A stretch of DNA of 64,000 bases from an uncultured Armatimonadota bacterium (GTDB lineage Bacteria; Armatimonadota; Armatimonadia; Armatimonadales; Armatimonadaceae): positions 124,001-188,000 of the forward strand of contig CAIVZM010000018.1 in assembly GCA_903910385.1 (NCBI GenBank). Direction: 5' to 3'. A program made the translations under genes and the position numbers. Position 1 is the first letter of the stretch; every line of letters starts with the position of its first letter. Below the pieces are notes generated by a model that saw nothing but the letters and a program-made list of their open reading frames with translations, was not told the DNA's origin and did no database searches. This document shows, in pieces, positions 42,777-50,746 of the stretch.

Positions 42777-44591
42777 TCACTTGAACGAGGGCAGGATGAT
42801 TCCGCGCAGGATGACTTTCTGCGCTACGAGGAAAACCAGCAGGGTGGGAAGCGCGGCGAGGGTCAGCGCCGCCATAATGACATACTGCGGCGCCTTGTCC
42901 TGCAAATCATAGAGCCATACCATCAGAGTCCACATGTTCGGATTCTGGCAGACGACCATCGCGAAAAGGAACGCGCCATACGCGGCAGTAAAAGCGTTCA
43001 GGGCGATCACAGAAAAGATCGGAAGCGAAAGCGGGACGGTTATCCGCCCGAACATCATCAGTTCGCTGGCTCCGTCCATAGTCGCCGCCTCATACAGTTC
43101 GCGGGGCAGGCTGTCAAAGAAGCCCTTCAGCAGAAAGATCGAAAATCCGCTGGCAAGCGACGGAAGAATCAGCGCCGCGAACGTATTGAGCAGGTTCAAT
43201 TCCTTCAGGAGCAGGAAGTTGGGGATCAGGACGACTTCCGCCGGGAATGCCATCGTCGCCAGAATAAAGACCAGCGCATGGTATCCGTAGGGCAGGTTAT
43301 AGCGCGATAAAGCGTAGGCGCACATCGGATTGACGATCAACGCCCCCAAAATGGCGAGCAGACAGAATAACAAAGTATTCCAAACCGCTTTGCCATGTAA
43401 CAGAATGAACCCCGTCACCGATTTGAAGTTTCGGGTTGCGAACTCCATCCGCAGATTTCCCGCATGCTCCTTCACATAAGCATGGTCATCAAAGGCGATG
43501 GGCGGGACAGAGCGGAAGGACTGCGGTTGGGATTTGCCTGTGTTCGCATCCCGCCAAAGGTTTTCGGTAGAGTTCGCCCGAAGCGCAGTAAGCGGCGCAG
43601 CGGAAGCGATAAATTCCATCCAATCGGTACGGGGTTGCCCGGAAAGAGGTATCTCCGTTGGTAACTGAGCTTCGGTAGCGTTCGCGCGGTTTCGTGCAGT
43701 CAGAAATTGACGCCATGAGGGAAGCGCGGCGGCATCCACCTGAAGCATTCGCAGGGGGAATTTGGTTCGTATAAACTTTTCCCAGTCGGCGCGTCGGGCG
43801 ATTCCGCCTTTTTCGGCAGCATCCGGCGCGGTCGGGGGCAACAGAATTTCCTGCCAGGTTTTATAACTCGTCCCCCAGGCGACATTGAGATTCTCGATTT
43901 TGTCTTCGTACCGATCCTGTCGCAGAAAGGTCTGATATACCGGGTCCAAACGGACGGGAATCAGATAGTTTTCCGGCAGGGACTGGCGAAATTTATACCA
44001 GTACTGGATTTTGGGATTGGTCAAATCGGGCGCCCATTCGCGCAGGGCGGTACGCTCGAACGGCGGAGTAACGCCATCAAAAGACCCATTTTCTTCCGTC
44101 CATGCGACGTTCAGGCGCCCGATATCATCGCCGAAATCCTGACGTAACCGGTCACGAAAGCGCAGCAGCAACAGGGAGGGCGCGTTGTCATGTTCGCCGA
44201 ACCCGACTTTGAAATAGGAATCCGGGAGCGTCTTTTTAAAGCTCCGCCATGCCGCAATCGCTTCCGGCGATTCTGATATCGCTGTCGGCGGAAGGACATC
44301 GATGGGTTTCGCAAAGTCGGTATTGTAAGCGGCGTTGATTTCGTCCAGATTATTGGCGTACTTGTCCTCCGCGTACTTGGCGAAAAGCAGGTTCTCGTCG
44401 TACCAGTAACGCGGAATCAGCGCCTTCGGAGTGAAATCATTGAAGTCTGTCTGACTTTTGGTGGCGACCGATATCATCAACAGGAACGGATAAAGCGTGG
44501 TAATCGCCCCGAGTATCAGAATCACATAAAGGGCTGCGATTCCGAGACGAACCCGGGGCGATTTCCGCCCGACCTGTGCGATATGGGCCAC
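42777..44591 (-). CDS. Sugar ABC permease (MalG type) with a ~340-residue repetitive insertion
   Basis: At 604 residues this is about twice the normal length for a MalG-like permease. The ends are normal: first membrane segment (LYVILILGAITTLYPFLLMI), then from residue 400 the usual five further segments with the EAA motif ELYEAATMDGASELMMFGRI and PLSLP. Between them, residues about 55-395 form an extracytoplasmic insertion of four or five diverged modules. Module cores are YANNLDEINAAYNTDF, FGDDIGRLNVAWTEENGSF and YEDKIENLNVAWGTSYKTW, each followed by a W..F....LP segment (WRSFKKTLP, WYKFRQSLP, WEKFIRTKFP, WMEFIASAAP). The LNxAWGTxYxxW pattern recalls a segment of GH42-type beta-galactosidases. 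Start is GTG directly after the upstream stop (TAA GTG). No MalF, ATPase or binding protein is nearby. Confidence 0.85.
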   Translation of the reverse strand: MAHIAQVGRKSPRVRLGIAALYVILILGAITTLYPFLLMISVATKSQTDFNDFTPKALIPRYWYDENLLFAKYAEDKYANNLDEINAAYNTDFAKPIDVLPPTAISESPEAIAAWRSFKKTLPDSYFKVGFGEHDNAPSLLLLRFRDRLRQDFGDDIGRLNVAWTEENGSFDGVTPPFERTALREWAPDLTNPKIQYWYKFRQSLPENYLIPVRLDPVYQTFLRQDRYEDKIENLNVAWGTSYKTWQEILLPPTAPDAAEKGGIARRADWEKFIRTKFPLRMLQVDAAALPSWRQFLTARNRANATEAQLPTEIPLSGQPRTDWMEFIASAAPLTALRANSTENLWRDANTGKSQPQSFRSVPPIAFDDHAYVKEHAGNLRMEFATRNFKSVTGFILLHGKAVWNTLLFCLLAILGALIVNPMCAYALSRYNLPYGYHALVFILATMAFPAEVVLIPNFLLLKELNLLNTFAALILPSLASGFSIFLLKGFFDSLPRELYEAATMDGASELMMFGRITVPLSLPIFSVIALNAFTAAYGAFLFAMVVCQNPNMWTLMVWLYDLQDKAPQYVIMAALTLAALPTLLVFLVAQKVILRGIILPSFK

Positions 44592-45032
44592 TTACGCCCC
44601 GTTCTTCTTGGAGTTGAGATACGCTTCCTCGGCGGCATCCAGATCGCGAGCGGTGGCGCGACGCGCTTCGTCCGCTGCGGATTTATCCGCTGGCGTTGTG
44701 GCAGCCGCTTTCAAATCGTTGATAGAGGTCAATATAGCGTAGTTCAAGGCGAAGTTCTTCTCACGTTCCGCCGCGCCGCGCCGCGCCTCTTCGGAAAGCC
44801 GGTCCAGATACTTCTTACGCTCGGACGATTCCGATTCTTCATGGCGCTTGAGAATATCGCGGGGCAATGTTTCCCTATCGACCAGCACGGAAGCTTCTTC
44901 CCCGTATACCTTCAGAACCGTTCCCGTCAGATGGGCGTAATGGGGGTAGTACATACCGCTTTTGATATCCGCTGCTGTCTGATCACGGGCGATCACAGTG
45001 ACTCGGTCACCTTGCTTATATTTTACAGGCAT
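44592..45032 (-). CDS. SH3-like/KOW-like protein with helical tail
   Basis: The 146-residue protein starts at ATG 45032 (MPVKYKQGDRVTVIARDQTA). Residues 1-60 look like a small SH3/KOW barrel (GDRVTVI, HLTGTVLKVYGEEASVLVDR); residues 65-146 are a charged helical region (KKYLDRLSEEARRGAAEREK). A GTG-started frame ten codons longer is less likely. Its TAA is immediately followed by the GTG of the permease gene, so the two are translated in tandem. Family not recognised; a possible accessory protein of the transporter. Confidence 0.6.
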   Translation of the reverse strand: MPVKYKQGDRVTVIARDQTAADIKSGMYYPHYAHLTGTVLKVYGEEASVLVDRETLPRDILKRHEESESSERKKYLDRLSEEARRGAAEREKNFALNYAILTSINDLKAAATTPADKSAADEARRATARDLDAAEEAYLNSKKNGA

Positions 45033-45099
45033 TTTTGTCGTTCCAATTTCGTCTGCGCTCACGCAGATTTTTTCGTTCCGGGGAAGTATTACGATAGTG

Positions 45100-45105
45100 T
45101 ATAGT
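45100..45105 (+). promoter_or_regulatory. -10 box for the acetyltransferase gene
   Basis: TATAGT ends exactly six bases before ATG 45112. The geometry equals that of the other leaderless candidates and supports ATG 45112 as the original start of the frameshifted gene. Confidence 0.5.
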
Positions 45106-45111
45106 CGCTTG

Positions 45112-45577
45112 ATGAAGGTGTCAAACCATCCGCCTTTTCTCTCTCATTATTCGGTATGTTACCGTTTGCCAAATTACTCAACCGAGCGATATACACAGGA
45201 AATTCAGTTTCCCGACGCAACGCTCAGCGCCGAAGTTTATTGCCCATATCCGGGACTGTGATACCGAACTCAGCGTTGTCGCCTGGGATAGAGGTGAAGT
45301 CGCCGGAGTCTACCTGTGCGGGCGTCGGGATGAGGTTGGCGAAATCTCGCAGGTAGCTGTAGGTACAAAATGGCGCAAACAGGGAATCGCTCGTTCGCTG
45401 GCGATACGTAGCCTTCAGCAGCTGAACGCCGCCGATTACAAGACGGTTCGCCTTTTTACGTCCATCGGCGCTGATGATATCGAACCGGAACTGGGACCTT
45501 ACACAATGTACCGCAAGTTCGGCTTCTACCCCATCGCCCGACATCTACGCTTCCGAAAGCCGATGCTTCCCCCTTAA
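45112..45577 (+). pseudogene. GNAT-family acetyltransferase with a frameshift
   Basis: The first frame, from ATG 45112, reads MKVSNHPPFLSHYSVCYRLP to about residue 42 (DATLSAE) and then meets a stop. The next frame, from about 45236 to the TAA at 45575-45577, reads FIAHIRDCDTELSVVAWDRG, then EISQVAVGTKWRKQGIARSL (the acetyl-CoA loop) and YRKFGFYPIARHLRF (the C-terminal GNAT strand). The second frame has no start codon of its own. Skipping one base in CGCCGAAGTTTATTG joins both parts into a normal 154-residue GNAT protein. Either a one-base insertion has broken the gene or the base is a sequencing error. Confidence 0.65.
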
Positions 45578-45636
45578 ATTTAACTTTTTCTTAATTTCAT
45601 TTACCTACCATTTATGATACACTCGCGCCGGAATTA

Positions 45637-45861
45637 ATGAATAAACGCCTTTCATTTCGCGTCGTTTTTGCGGAAATAGTCCTGCTTGGCGCCTGCGCTA
45701 CGCTTGTTGGATGCGGACCTCAGCCGGGTCCCGCCCCTACTGCCGCCCCGGTTACGCAGCAGGATCAGACGGTACTGGATAAAATACGCGACCGTCGTAG
45801 CGGCAAAGCGCGTCGCGGGAACAATCCGCCTGCGGCGACCGTCTCCCCAACCGCGCCATAA
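45637..45861 (+). CDS. Small lipoprotein next to a prepilin gene
   Basis: The 74-residue product has a lipoprotein signal with lipobox LVGC and a short mature part of about 48 residues ([20 protein letters not shown], Pro/Ala-rich end). Its length, lipobox position and Pro-rich tail match the 76-residue lipoprotein at 34388-34618, which also adjoins a DUF1559 prepilin. A TATGAT box lies about 23 bases before the ATG. Confidence 0.65.
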   Translation: MNKRLSFRVVFAEIVLLGACATLVGCGPQPGPAPTAAPVTQQDQTVLDKIRDRRSGKARRGNNPPAATVSPTAP

Positions 45862-45970
45862 TATTTTCACTTCGTCTTTTGCGCCTTTTCAGGAACGATT
45901 CCGTCATGTCACGGATGAACTTCCGAGACGGGCGCCTGTCATCACATCCCAGGAAAGGGTTGTAACCTGC

Positions 45971-46990
45971 ATGAGCGCTAATCGCCCCGACGTCCGAATA
46001 AGCCGGACGCGGGCTTCAAAACCCCATCTCTTCGCTTTTACATCACGAAAATCCTCCGGATTTACGTTAATTGAGCTGCTCGTCGTCATCGCGATAATAG
46101 CGATACTGGCGGCTATACTCTTCCCGGTATTCGCTCAAGCCCGCGACAAAGCGCGGCAAGCGTCTTGCCTTTCCAACGTGAAGCAGATTTCTCTCGGAAT
46201 CCTGATGTATACGCAGGACTACGATGAGACTCTTCCGCTGGAAGCCAATGAATCGGCGTCCGACGCCTACATTTACGATTACACCTGGGTACGCTATACG
46301 CAACCGTACATCAAAAACCTTCAGGTGTTCGTCTGCCCCAGCGGTAAGATGTCTCCTCCGCTTACCGGTACGGGCGACGAATCTTATTCCGGGCAATCTT
46401 ACAGTGGCGTCGATTACGCCCCTTCCGTGAATATTCAGGATGGCGGAACTGTCGGCGCGTTATCTTCCCCCAAAGGAGGACCGTTGGTCAGTTACGGGAT
46501 GCCGTCGCGCACCCTGTACTGGCTTGGGACGCCGTTCATGAGCTCTATTGCCGTTGGTGATGCGGACTACTATCAGAACGAGTACAACGGACGCGCCGCG
46601 CTTTATGATGGCGTCGGCGGATATGGTTCGTCTCTGGATGCAGCGCAGGACTGCGGCGGCCCAACTTACGCCGTTCCCAGCCTGACGCTCGCCGCCATCT
46701 CACGCCCTGCCGACCAGATACTGGTTCAGGAAAGCGCTTCCTACGATAACGGCGGTTGTACAGGAATCGTGAATTTCCCGCGCACCCGGCATGGCAACCA
46801 GACGGTGAAAAGTCCGATCAATGAAGCGGGAGGCGTTCAAATCGGTTCGATCGGATTGGGCTTCGCTACCTGCGCCTTTGTCGATGGTCATGTCAAAGCG
46901 CTACGGGGACAGCAAATCTATGAGATCGTCGATGACGGGGTCACCGGAAGCGAAGGCGATTACTACAAGCACTTCTATCCCGGCAAGTAA
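45971..46990 (+). CDS. DUF1559 prepilin-like protein
   Basis: A 339-residue pseudopilin. The prepilin leader begins unusually far in (about residue 31: [20 protein letters not shown]), followed by [20 protein letters not shown]. The long basic leader ([20 protein letters not shown]) precedes the cleavage site. The C-terminal [11 protein letters not shown] is the end of the H-X9-DG motif, with the His at the usual distance replaced. The open frame runs back to 45686, but that part overlaps the small lipoprotein and reads as noncoding; ATG 45971 has AAAGG eleven bases upstream. Pairs with the preceding lipoprotein. Confidence 0.85.
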   Translation: MSANRPDVRISRTRASKPHLFAFTSRKSSGFTLIELLVVIAIIAILAAILFPVFAQARDKARQASCLSNVKQISLGILMYTQDYDETLPLEANESASDAYIYDYTWVRYTQPYIKNLQVFVCPSGKMSPPLTGTGDESYSGQSYSGVDYAPSVNIQDGGTVGALSSPKGGPLVSYGMPSRTLYWLGTPFMSSIAVGDADYYQNEYNGRAALYDGVGGYGSSLDAAQDCGGPTYAVPSLTLAAISRPADQILVQESASYDNGGCTGIVNFPRTRHGNQTVKSPINEAGGVQIGSIGLGFATCAFVDGHVKALRGQQIYEIVDDGVTGSEGDYYKHFYPGK

Positions 46991-47008
46991 GCGGGCGTAA
47001 TGGCGACA

Positions 47009-47046
47009 TTCTCTTCTGCTGTTCCTAATAGATCAGCAGAAGGGAA
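47009..47046. terminator. 13-bp hairpin after the second prepilin gene
   Basis: Arms 47009-47021 and 47034-47046 pair with one G-U, around a 12-base loop. There is no T-run. It lies between the convergent prepilin and cdsA genes and is followed at once by the tandem repeat. Confidence 0.55.
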
Positions 47047-47061
47047 TCGAACCTTCGTCAC

Positions 47062-47129
47062 CGTTACCGGGGCAACGCTAAAAACCGTTACCGGGGCAAC
47101 GCTAAAACGTTACCGGGGCAACGCTAAAA
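47062..47129. repeat. Tandem repeat spanning the cdsA stop codon
   Basis: Three copies of CGTTACCGGGGCAACGCTAA plus a few A's begin at 47062, 47086 and 47108 (periods 24 and 22 bp). On the minus strand the innermost copy encodes the last residues of CdsA (VLALPR) and its TAA; the other two copies are downstream of the stop. Confidence 0.9.
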
Positions 47130-48156
47130 CCAGATAGTAATACGCCATCGGAGCGGTAAACAGCAGTGAATCGAAGCGATCCAGAATGCCGCCATGACCC
47201 GGCATTACGGCTCCGAAATCTTTGATGCCTAAATCCCGCTTCATAGCGCTCTCCGCCAGATCGCCCATCTGTCCGAGCGCCCCGATAAGCGCTCCCAGAA
47301 AGATCGTATGAATCAGCGGGATTCCGATCCATGTCCCCCAGAGAATCGACATGGTAGTCGCAGCGATCACTCCCCCGATTGCACCCTCGGTAGTTTTTTT
47401 GGGAGAAATATGGGGGGCCAGCGGCGTTTTCCCCCAGCGTAACCCCACGAAGTAGGCGCCGGAATCGGTGCTCCAGGTCACGGCGCAACAGTAGAGAACA
47501 AGCCATGCTCCCAGCGATGTCATATCGAAATAGGGAATCACAGCATTCTGGAAGGGCCAGACATGCACGGAGCCGGGAATCATCCGCAGGAAAATCAGAT
47601 ACGACATCAACCAACCGACATAAACAACGCCGACGAAGGTAACCCCCAGATTCGCAACCGGTTCCGGATCACGTCGAAAGATCTGATAAATAAGTGTCAG
47701 AATGACAAGCGTGGCGAAAACGGCGGGCAAGACGGACGGGTAAAGATTCACGCTGATCGCCCATGCCGCGACCTGCATCATTCCGATAGCGATAATGCCC
47801 AGAATCCATGTCGGACGAAAACCGCGTAGGCGAACGCCCCGGAAAAATTCCCAGCCTCCCAGAAGAGCGCTCAAAATGATCGCAGAGGCGAAGGGCACTC
47901 CCCTCACCGCCGAACCGATATCCGCGAACGAGACCGCCAGACTGAAAGGAATGCCCACAAAGGAAGAAAGAAGCCGGACTAGCAACCCCGGCGGCATTGT
48001 TTCCGCCGCCAATCGCATCCGCTCCCGCGCTTCATGCGCATGAGCGCGGGCGAGTTCCAACGCCTGCTCCTGCGCCTCGCGGAACAATTCCTGCGTCTCT
48101 TTCGCCCGCTCCTGTGCAATTTCCTGGGCGCGGTGGAATTCGTCAATCAGCGCCAC
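47110..48156 (-). CDS. cdsA: Phosphatidate cytidylyltransferase
   Basis: A 348-residue membrane enzyme that makes CDP-diacylglycerol from phosphatidate and CTP. About eight membrane segments; the family signature KDFGAVMPGHGGILDRFDSL is near the C-terminus, preceded by WSTDSGAYFVGLRWGKTPLA. The first 50 residues are an unusual highly charged coiled coil (AQERAKETQELFREAQEQAL) not seen in ordinary CdsA. Start is GTG, eight bases after the stop of the nucleotidyltransferase gene. Last gene of a three-gene lipid unit; its stop lies in a tandem repeat. Confidence 0.93.
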   Translation of the reverse strand: MALIDEFHRAQEIAQERAKETQELFREAQEQALELARAHAHEARERMRLAAETMPPGLLVRLLSSFVGIPFSLAVSFADIGSAVRGVPFASAIILSALLGGWEFFRGVRLRGFRPTWILGIIAIGMMQVAAWAISVNLYPSVLPAVFATLVILTLIYQIFRRDPEPVANLGVTFVGVVYVGWLMSYLIFLRMIPGSVHVWPFQNAVIPYFDMTSLGAWLVLYCCAVTWSTDSGAYFVGLRWGKTPLAPHISPKKTTEGAIGGVIAATTMSILWGTWIGIPLIHTIFLGALIGALGQMGDLAESAMKRDLGIKDFGAVMPGHGGILDRFDSLLFTAPMAYYYLVLALPR

Positions 48157-48164
48157 AACAACCC

Positions 48165-48965
48165 CTACTCCCGCTTATGATCCCTGCCGCTTTCCCCTGT
48201 TGCGCGGCGTACAGCGTATTCCCAATCTTGAACGGTATCGATATCCGCCGCCAAACGCGCATCGGCGTTCAGCAATGCGCGACACTGGCTTCCTGTAATT
48301 TGCGTCGCTTTGTCTTCCACTTCGGGAATGGTCAATCGTCGAAGAAGAAATTTAAAGAAAAAAGGCATTCCCAGTAGACGAGCCATCGCCCACTGGCTTT
48401 TTCTTGCTTCAAATACCGCTTCAATGATCGCATGGTTCCGTTCGATTGCCACCGGTTTTACGAACGTTAAGCTACTGCCGGTGTACTCTTCGCCATCAAT
48501 AGGCGCCCAGATATTGGGCGAATCGGGAAAGCGAGCCTCGTAGGCGGCTCTCGTCACCACAGGAAATAGTATATCGCCCTCTGCATCGGCGGCTCGTGCG
48601 ATAGCGTCTGCCACTGCTATCGCGGAAAGACCATACATATCCGAGGCGGCGAGGATCGCCCGTCCCTTGCCTGCTTCTCCATGAATCGCTCGCAATCCGG
48701 CGATCATATTGTCCGAACCGCTTGCGCCTTCTGGCAGGAGAAGATTTGCTCCCGCATCCAGAGCGATCTCCCGGACGCTCTCTGGACCGACGACGGCAAT
48801 TGTACTGACGCCGCCAGATTCACGCAAGGCGGAAACGACAATCTCCAGCAGAGGAACGCCCCTGATCTTCAACAGCGCCTTGATATCGGTTCCCACTCGC
48901 GCCGCCAACGCTTCCGGCAAACGTCCACCCGCCGTCACGACCGCCGGAATCAGGCTTCCTTTCAT
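48165..48965 (-). CDS. MobA-like nucleotidyltransferase
   Basis: The 266-residue protein has the NTP_transf_3 pattern: AVVTAGGRLPEALAARVGTD with the nucleotide-binding loop and KALLKIRGVPLLEIVVSAL, then ILAASDMYGLSA (the metal-binding Asp). The usual GGxxxRxG loop is altered. Being between a lipid kinase and cdsA suggests transfer of a nucleotide to a lipid or sugar head group rather than molybdopterin. Gap to the upstream kinase gene is three bases. Confidence 0.78.
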   Translation of the reverse strand: MKGSLIPAVVTAGGRLPEALAARVGTDIKALLKIRGVPLLEIVVSALRESGGVSTIAVVGPESVREIALDAGANLLLPEGASGSDNMIAGLRAIHGEAGKGRAILAASDMYGLSAIAVADAIARAADAEGDILFPVVTRAAYEARFPDSPNIWAPIDGEEYTGSSLTFVKPVAIERNHAIIEAVFEARKSQWAMARLLGMPFFFKFLLRRLTIPEVEDKATQITGSQCRALLNADARLAADIDTVQDWEYAVRRATGESGRDHKRE

Positions 48966-48968
48966 CCG

Positions 48969-49850
48969 TTACCGTACCAGAACTTTCAGTCCGCGCGGAA
49001 CCATCGTCACATCCATCGGCGTTAGTCCGTTGATTTCACCGTCGATATTCAGGGGAAGGGACGGAATAGTCTTCAGCGAAAATTTCCGCGCTTTCATCAT
49101 CACCACGCCCGAATGATTCAAGTGCTTACCCTGAGCGACCAGAGAAATAAGCGGCAACAGTTTCGCCTTGGGTAACGCCTTGATGATGAGAATATCGATC
49201 AGACCATCATCCATCTCGGCGTAGGGAGCCGCCATCATGCCTGCGGCGTACACCTTACCATTCAGGGCTGACACCATCATAGCTTTGTCGGTGTACTTCT
49301 CGCCATCGGAGGTTTCCAGTTCCAGACGGAAAGGCTTGAAGCTGGGGAATGTTTTGGCGATAGCCAGATAAAACGCCAGGCGTCCTTTCGTGAAGCGAAT
49401 GGACTGATTCATCGTTCGCATCACCTGCGCATCGAAGCCGGTGCCGCAGTTGTTAATGAAGGGCGTGCCGTTGATTAGTCCGATATCGATACGTCGCAGG
49501 TTCCCCCCCAGAACGGTGGCGGTAGCTTCCGGCAGATCGAGACGCAGATTCAGATTCCGCGCAAAATCGTTCCCGGTTCCGACAGGCAGAACGCCCAGCG
49601 TCGCTTCCGTACCGTAGATTCCCCTTGCGACATCTCCGACCGTACCATCACCGCCGTAGCCGACGACAATATGATTGCGTTGCGCCGCCTGCCGCGCGAG
49701 TTCCACGGCATGCCCCGGTCGTTGCGTCGGTATCCATTCCCAGCCCGGCCCCATCAGTTCCCGAGCTTGCGCCAGCATTGCCGCTCCTGTCTTACGACCC
49801 GCGACAGGATTGTAAATGACCGCTCCACCCTCTGTGACCAGTTGCTCCAT
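48969..49850 (-). CDS. Diacylglycerol/lipid kinase (YegS/BmrU/DagK family)
   Basis: The 293-residue soluble kinase phosphorylates diacylglycerol or a similar lipid. Landmarks: AVIYNPVAGRK at the start, the GGDGT motif (VGYGGDGTVGDVARGI) about residue 65, GVLPVGTGNDFARNL, and the C-terminal lipid-binding lobe with NNCGTGFDAQVMR and DDGLIDILIIKAL. First gene of the unit with the nucleotidyltransferase and cdsA; product phosphatidate would be the CdsA substrate. Confidence 0.9.
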   Translation of the reverse strand: MEQLVTEGGAVIYNPVAGRKTGAAMLAQARELMGPGWEWIPTQRPGHAVELARQAAQRNHIVVGYGGDGTVGDVARGIYGTEATLGVLPVGTGNDFARNLNLRLDLPEATATVLGGNLRRIDIGLINGTPFINNCGTGFDAQVMRTMNQSIRFTKGRLAFYLAIAKTFPSFKPFRLELETSDGEKYTDKAMMVSALNGKVYAAGMMAAPYAEMDDGLIDILIIKALPKAKLLPLISLVAQGKHLNHSGVVMMKARKFSLKTIPSLPLNIDGEINGLTPMDVTMVPRGLKVLVR

Positions 49851-50112
49851 GTTGCCTGAGGCTACTTTCCGCCGGACGCTTCTTTACTGCCGGACGCTTT
49901 TACCAAAAGTATACCGATGCAACGAAGAATGCGTCAATGGGAATAATGTTCTGATCATGTAATCTCCTTAACAACAACTGACAAGCATCTTTAGTTTCCA
50001 GAATAAAAGCGGGCACATTCTTCATTTATTCCTCGTTTATAGCAATGACAAACAAGAAGCGAAGCGCAATAAATAAACTCTTACATAGCGCCTCGCGGAG
50101 AAAGAAAGACAG

Positions 50113-50619
50113 ATGCTTAAAAAATTCATGACGGTCTGCGCCGTCGCCGTAATCGCGCTTAGCGCCAATATCGCCCGCGCTCAGGACAAGACTATTGTTG
50201 AAATCGCGGCGAGTGATCCGCAGTTCTCGACGCTGGTCACGGCGGTCAAGGCAGCCGGGTTGGTAGATACCCTCAATAGCGCCGGACCTTTCACCGTGTT
50301 CGCCCCGACCAACGATGCTTTTGCAAAAGTTCCCAAGGACGCTCTTACGAAACTGCTCGCGAACAAGGAAGCCCTGAAGAAGGTTTTGCTGTACCACGTC
50401 GTTTCCGGCAAAGTTTTGTCCACCGACCTGAAGGATGGCATGAAGGCGAAGACCGCCGCCGGTCCGGAAGTGACGATCAAGACCAAACCGGCGCCGATGG
50501 TCAATAACGCGAAGATCATCAAAGCGGACATCGCGGCAAGCAATGGCGTCATTCATGTAATCGACACCGTCATTATGCCGAAGGCGCCTAAGTCAGGCAA
50601 GATGACCCCCAAGATGTAA
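50113..50619 (+). CDS. Secreted fasciclin (FAS1) domain protein
   Basis: The 168-residue protein has a signal peptide (to ANIARAQDK) and one FAS1 domain: FSTLVTAVKAAGLVDTLNSA, then GPFTVFAPTNDAFAKVPKDA, LLYHVVSGKVLSTDL and the closing ASNGVIHVIDTVIMP. FAS1 domains mediate adhesion and ligand binding. GGAGAAAG is the ribosome site. The preceding 262-bp gap to the lipid kinase gene is A+T-rich, with no gene. A strong terminator follows. Confidence 0.93.
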   Translation: MLKKFMTVCAVAVIALSANIARAQDKTIVEIAASDPQFSTLVTAVKAAGLVDTLNSAGPFTVFAPTNDAFAKVPKDALTKLLANKEALKKVLLYHVVSGKVLSTDLKDGMKAKTAAGPEVTIKTKPAPMVNNAKIIKADIAASNGVIHVIDTVIMPKAPKSGKMTPKM

Positions 50620-50653
50620 TCGGCATATTTTCGCTCAAAAGCGAATTTGCAAT

Positions 50654-50694
50654 AAAAAAAGTCCTCCTAATAATCATATAGGAGGACTTTTTTT
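50654..50694 (+). terminator. Strong intrinsic terminator after the fasciclin gene
   Basis: A perfect 16-bp stem (50654-50669 with 50679-50694) that ends in seven T's, with a 9-base loop. The A-run on the other side makes it symmetrical. Confidence 0.95.
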
Positions 50695-50734
50695 ATTTAA
50701 ATTGCGTGAAATTAATCTATAATGGGTAAAATAG

Positions 50735-50740
50735 TATTAT
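50735..50740 (+). promoter_or_regulatory. -10 box for the S9 peptidase gene
   Basis: TATTAT ends six bases before the ATG at 50747, with no ribosome site between. TATAAT and TAAAAT also occur 8-20 bases upstream, but those would give a leader without a ribosome site either. Confidence 0.5.
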
Positions 50741-50746
50741 CACGCC

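Noticed and set aside
45112-45577. Programmed ribosomal frameshift in the GNAT gene
   Set aside because: There is no slippery heptamer or RF2-like CTTTGA site at the junction, and GNAT genes are not known for this. A plain one-base error or mutation is simpler.
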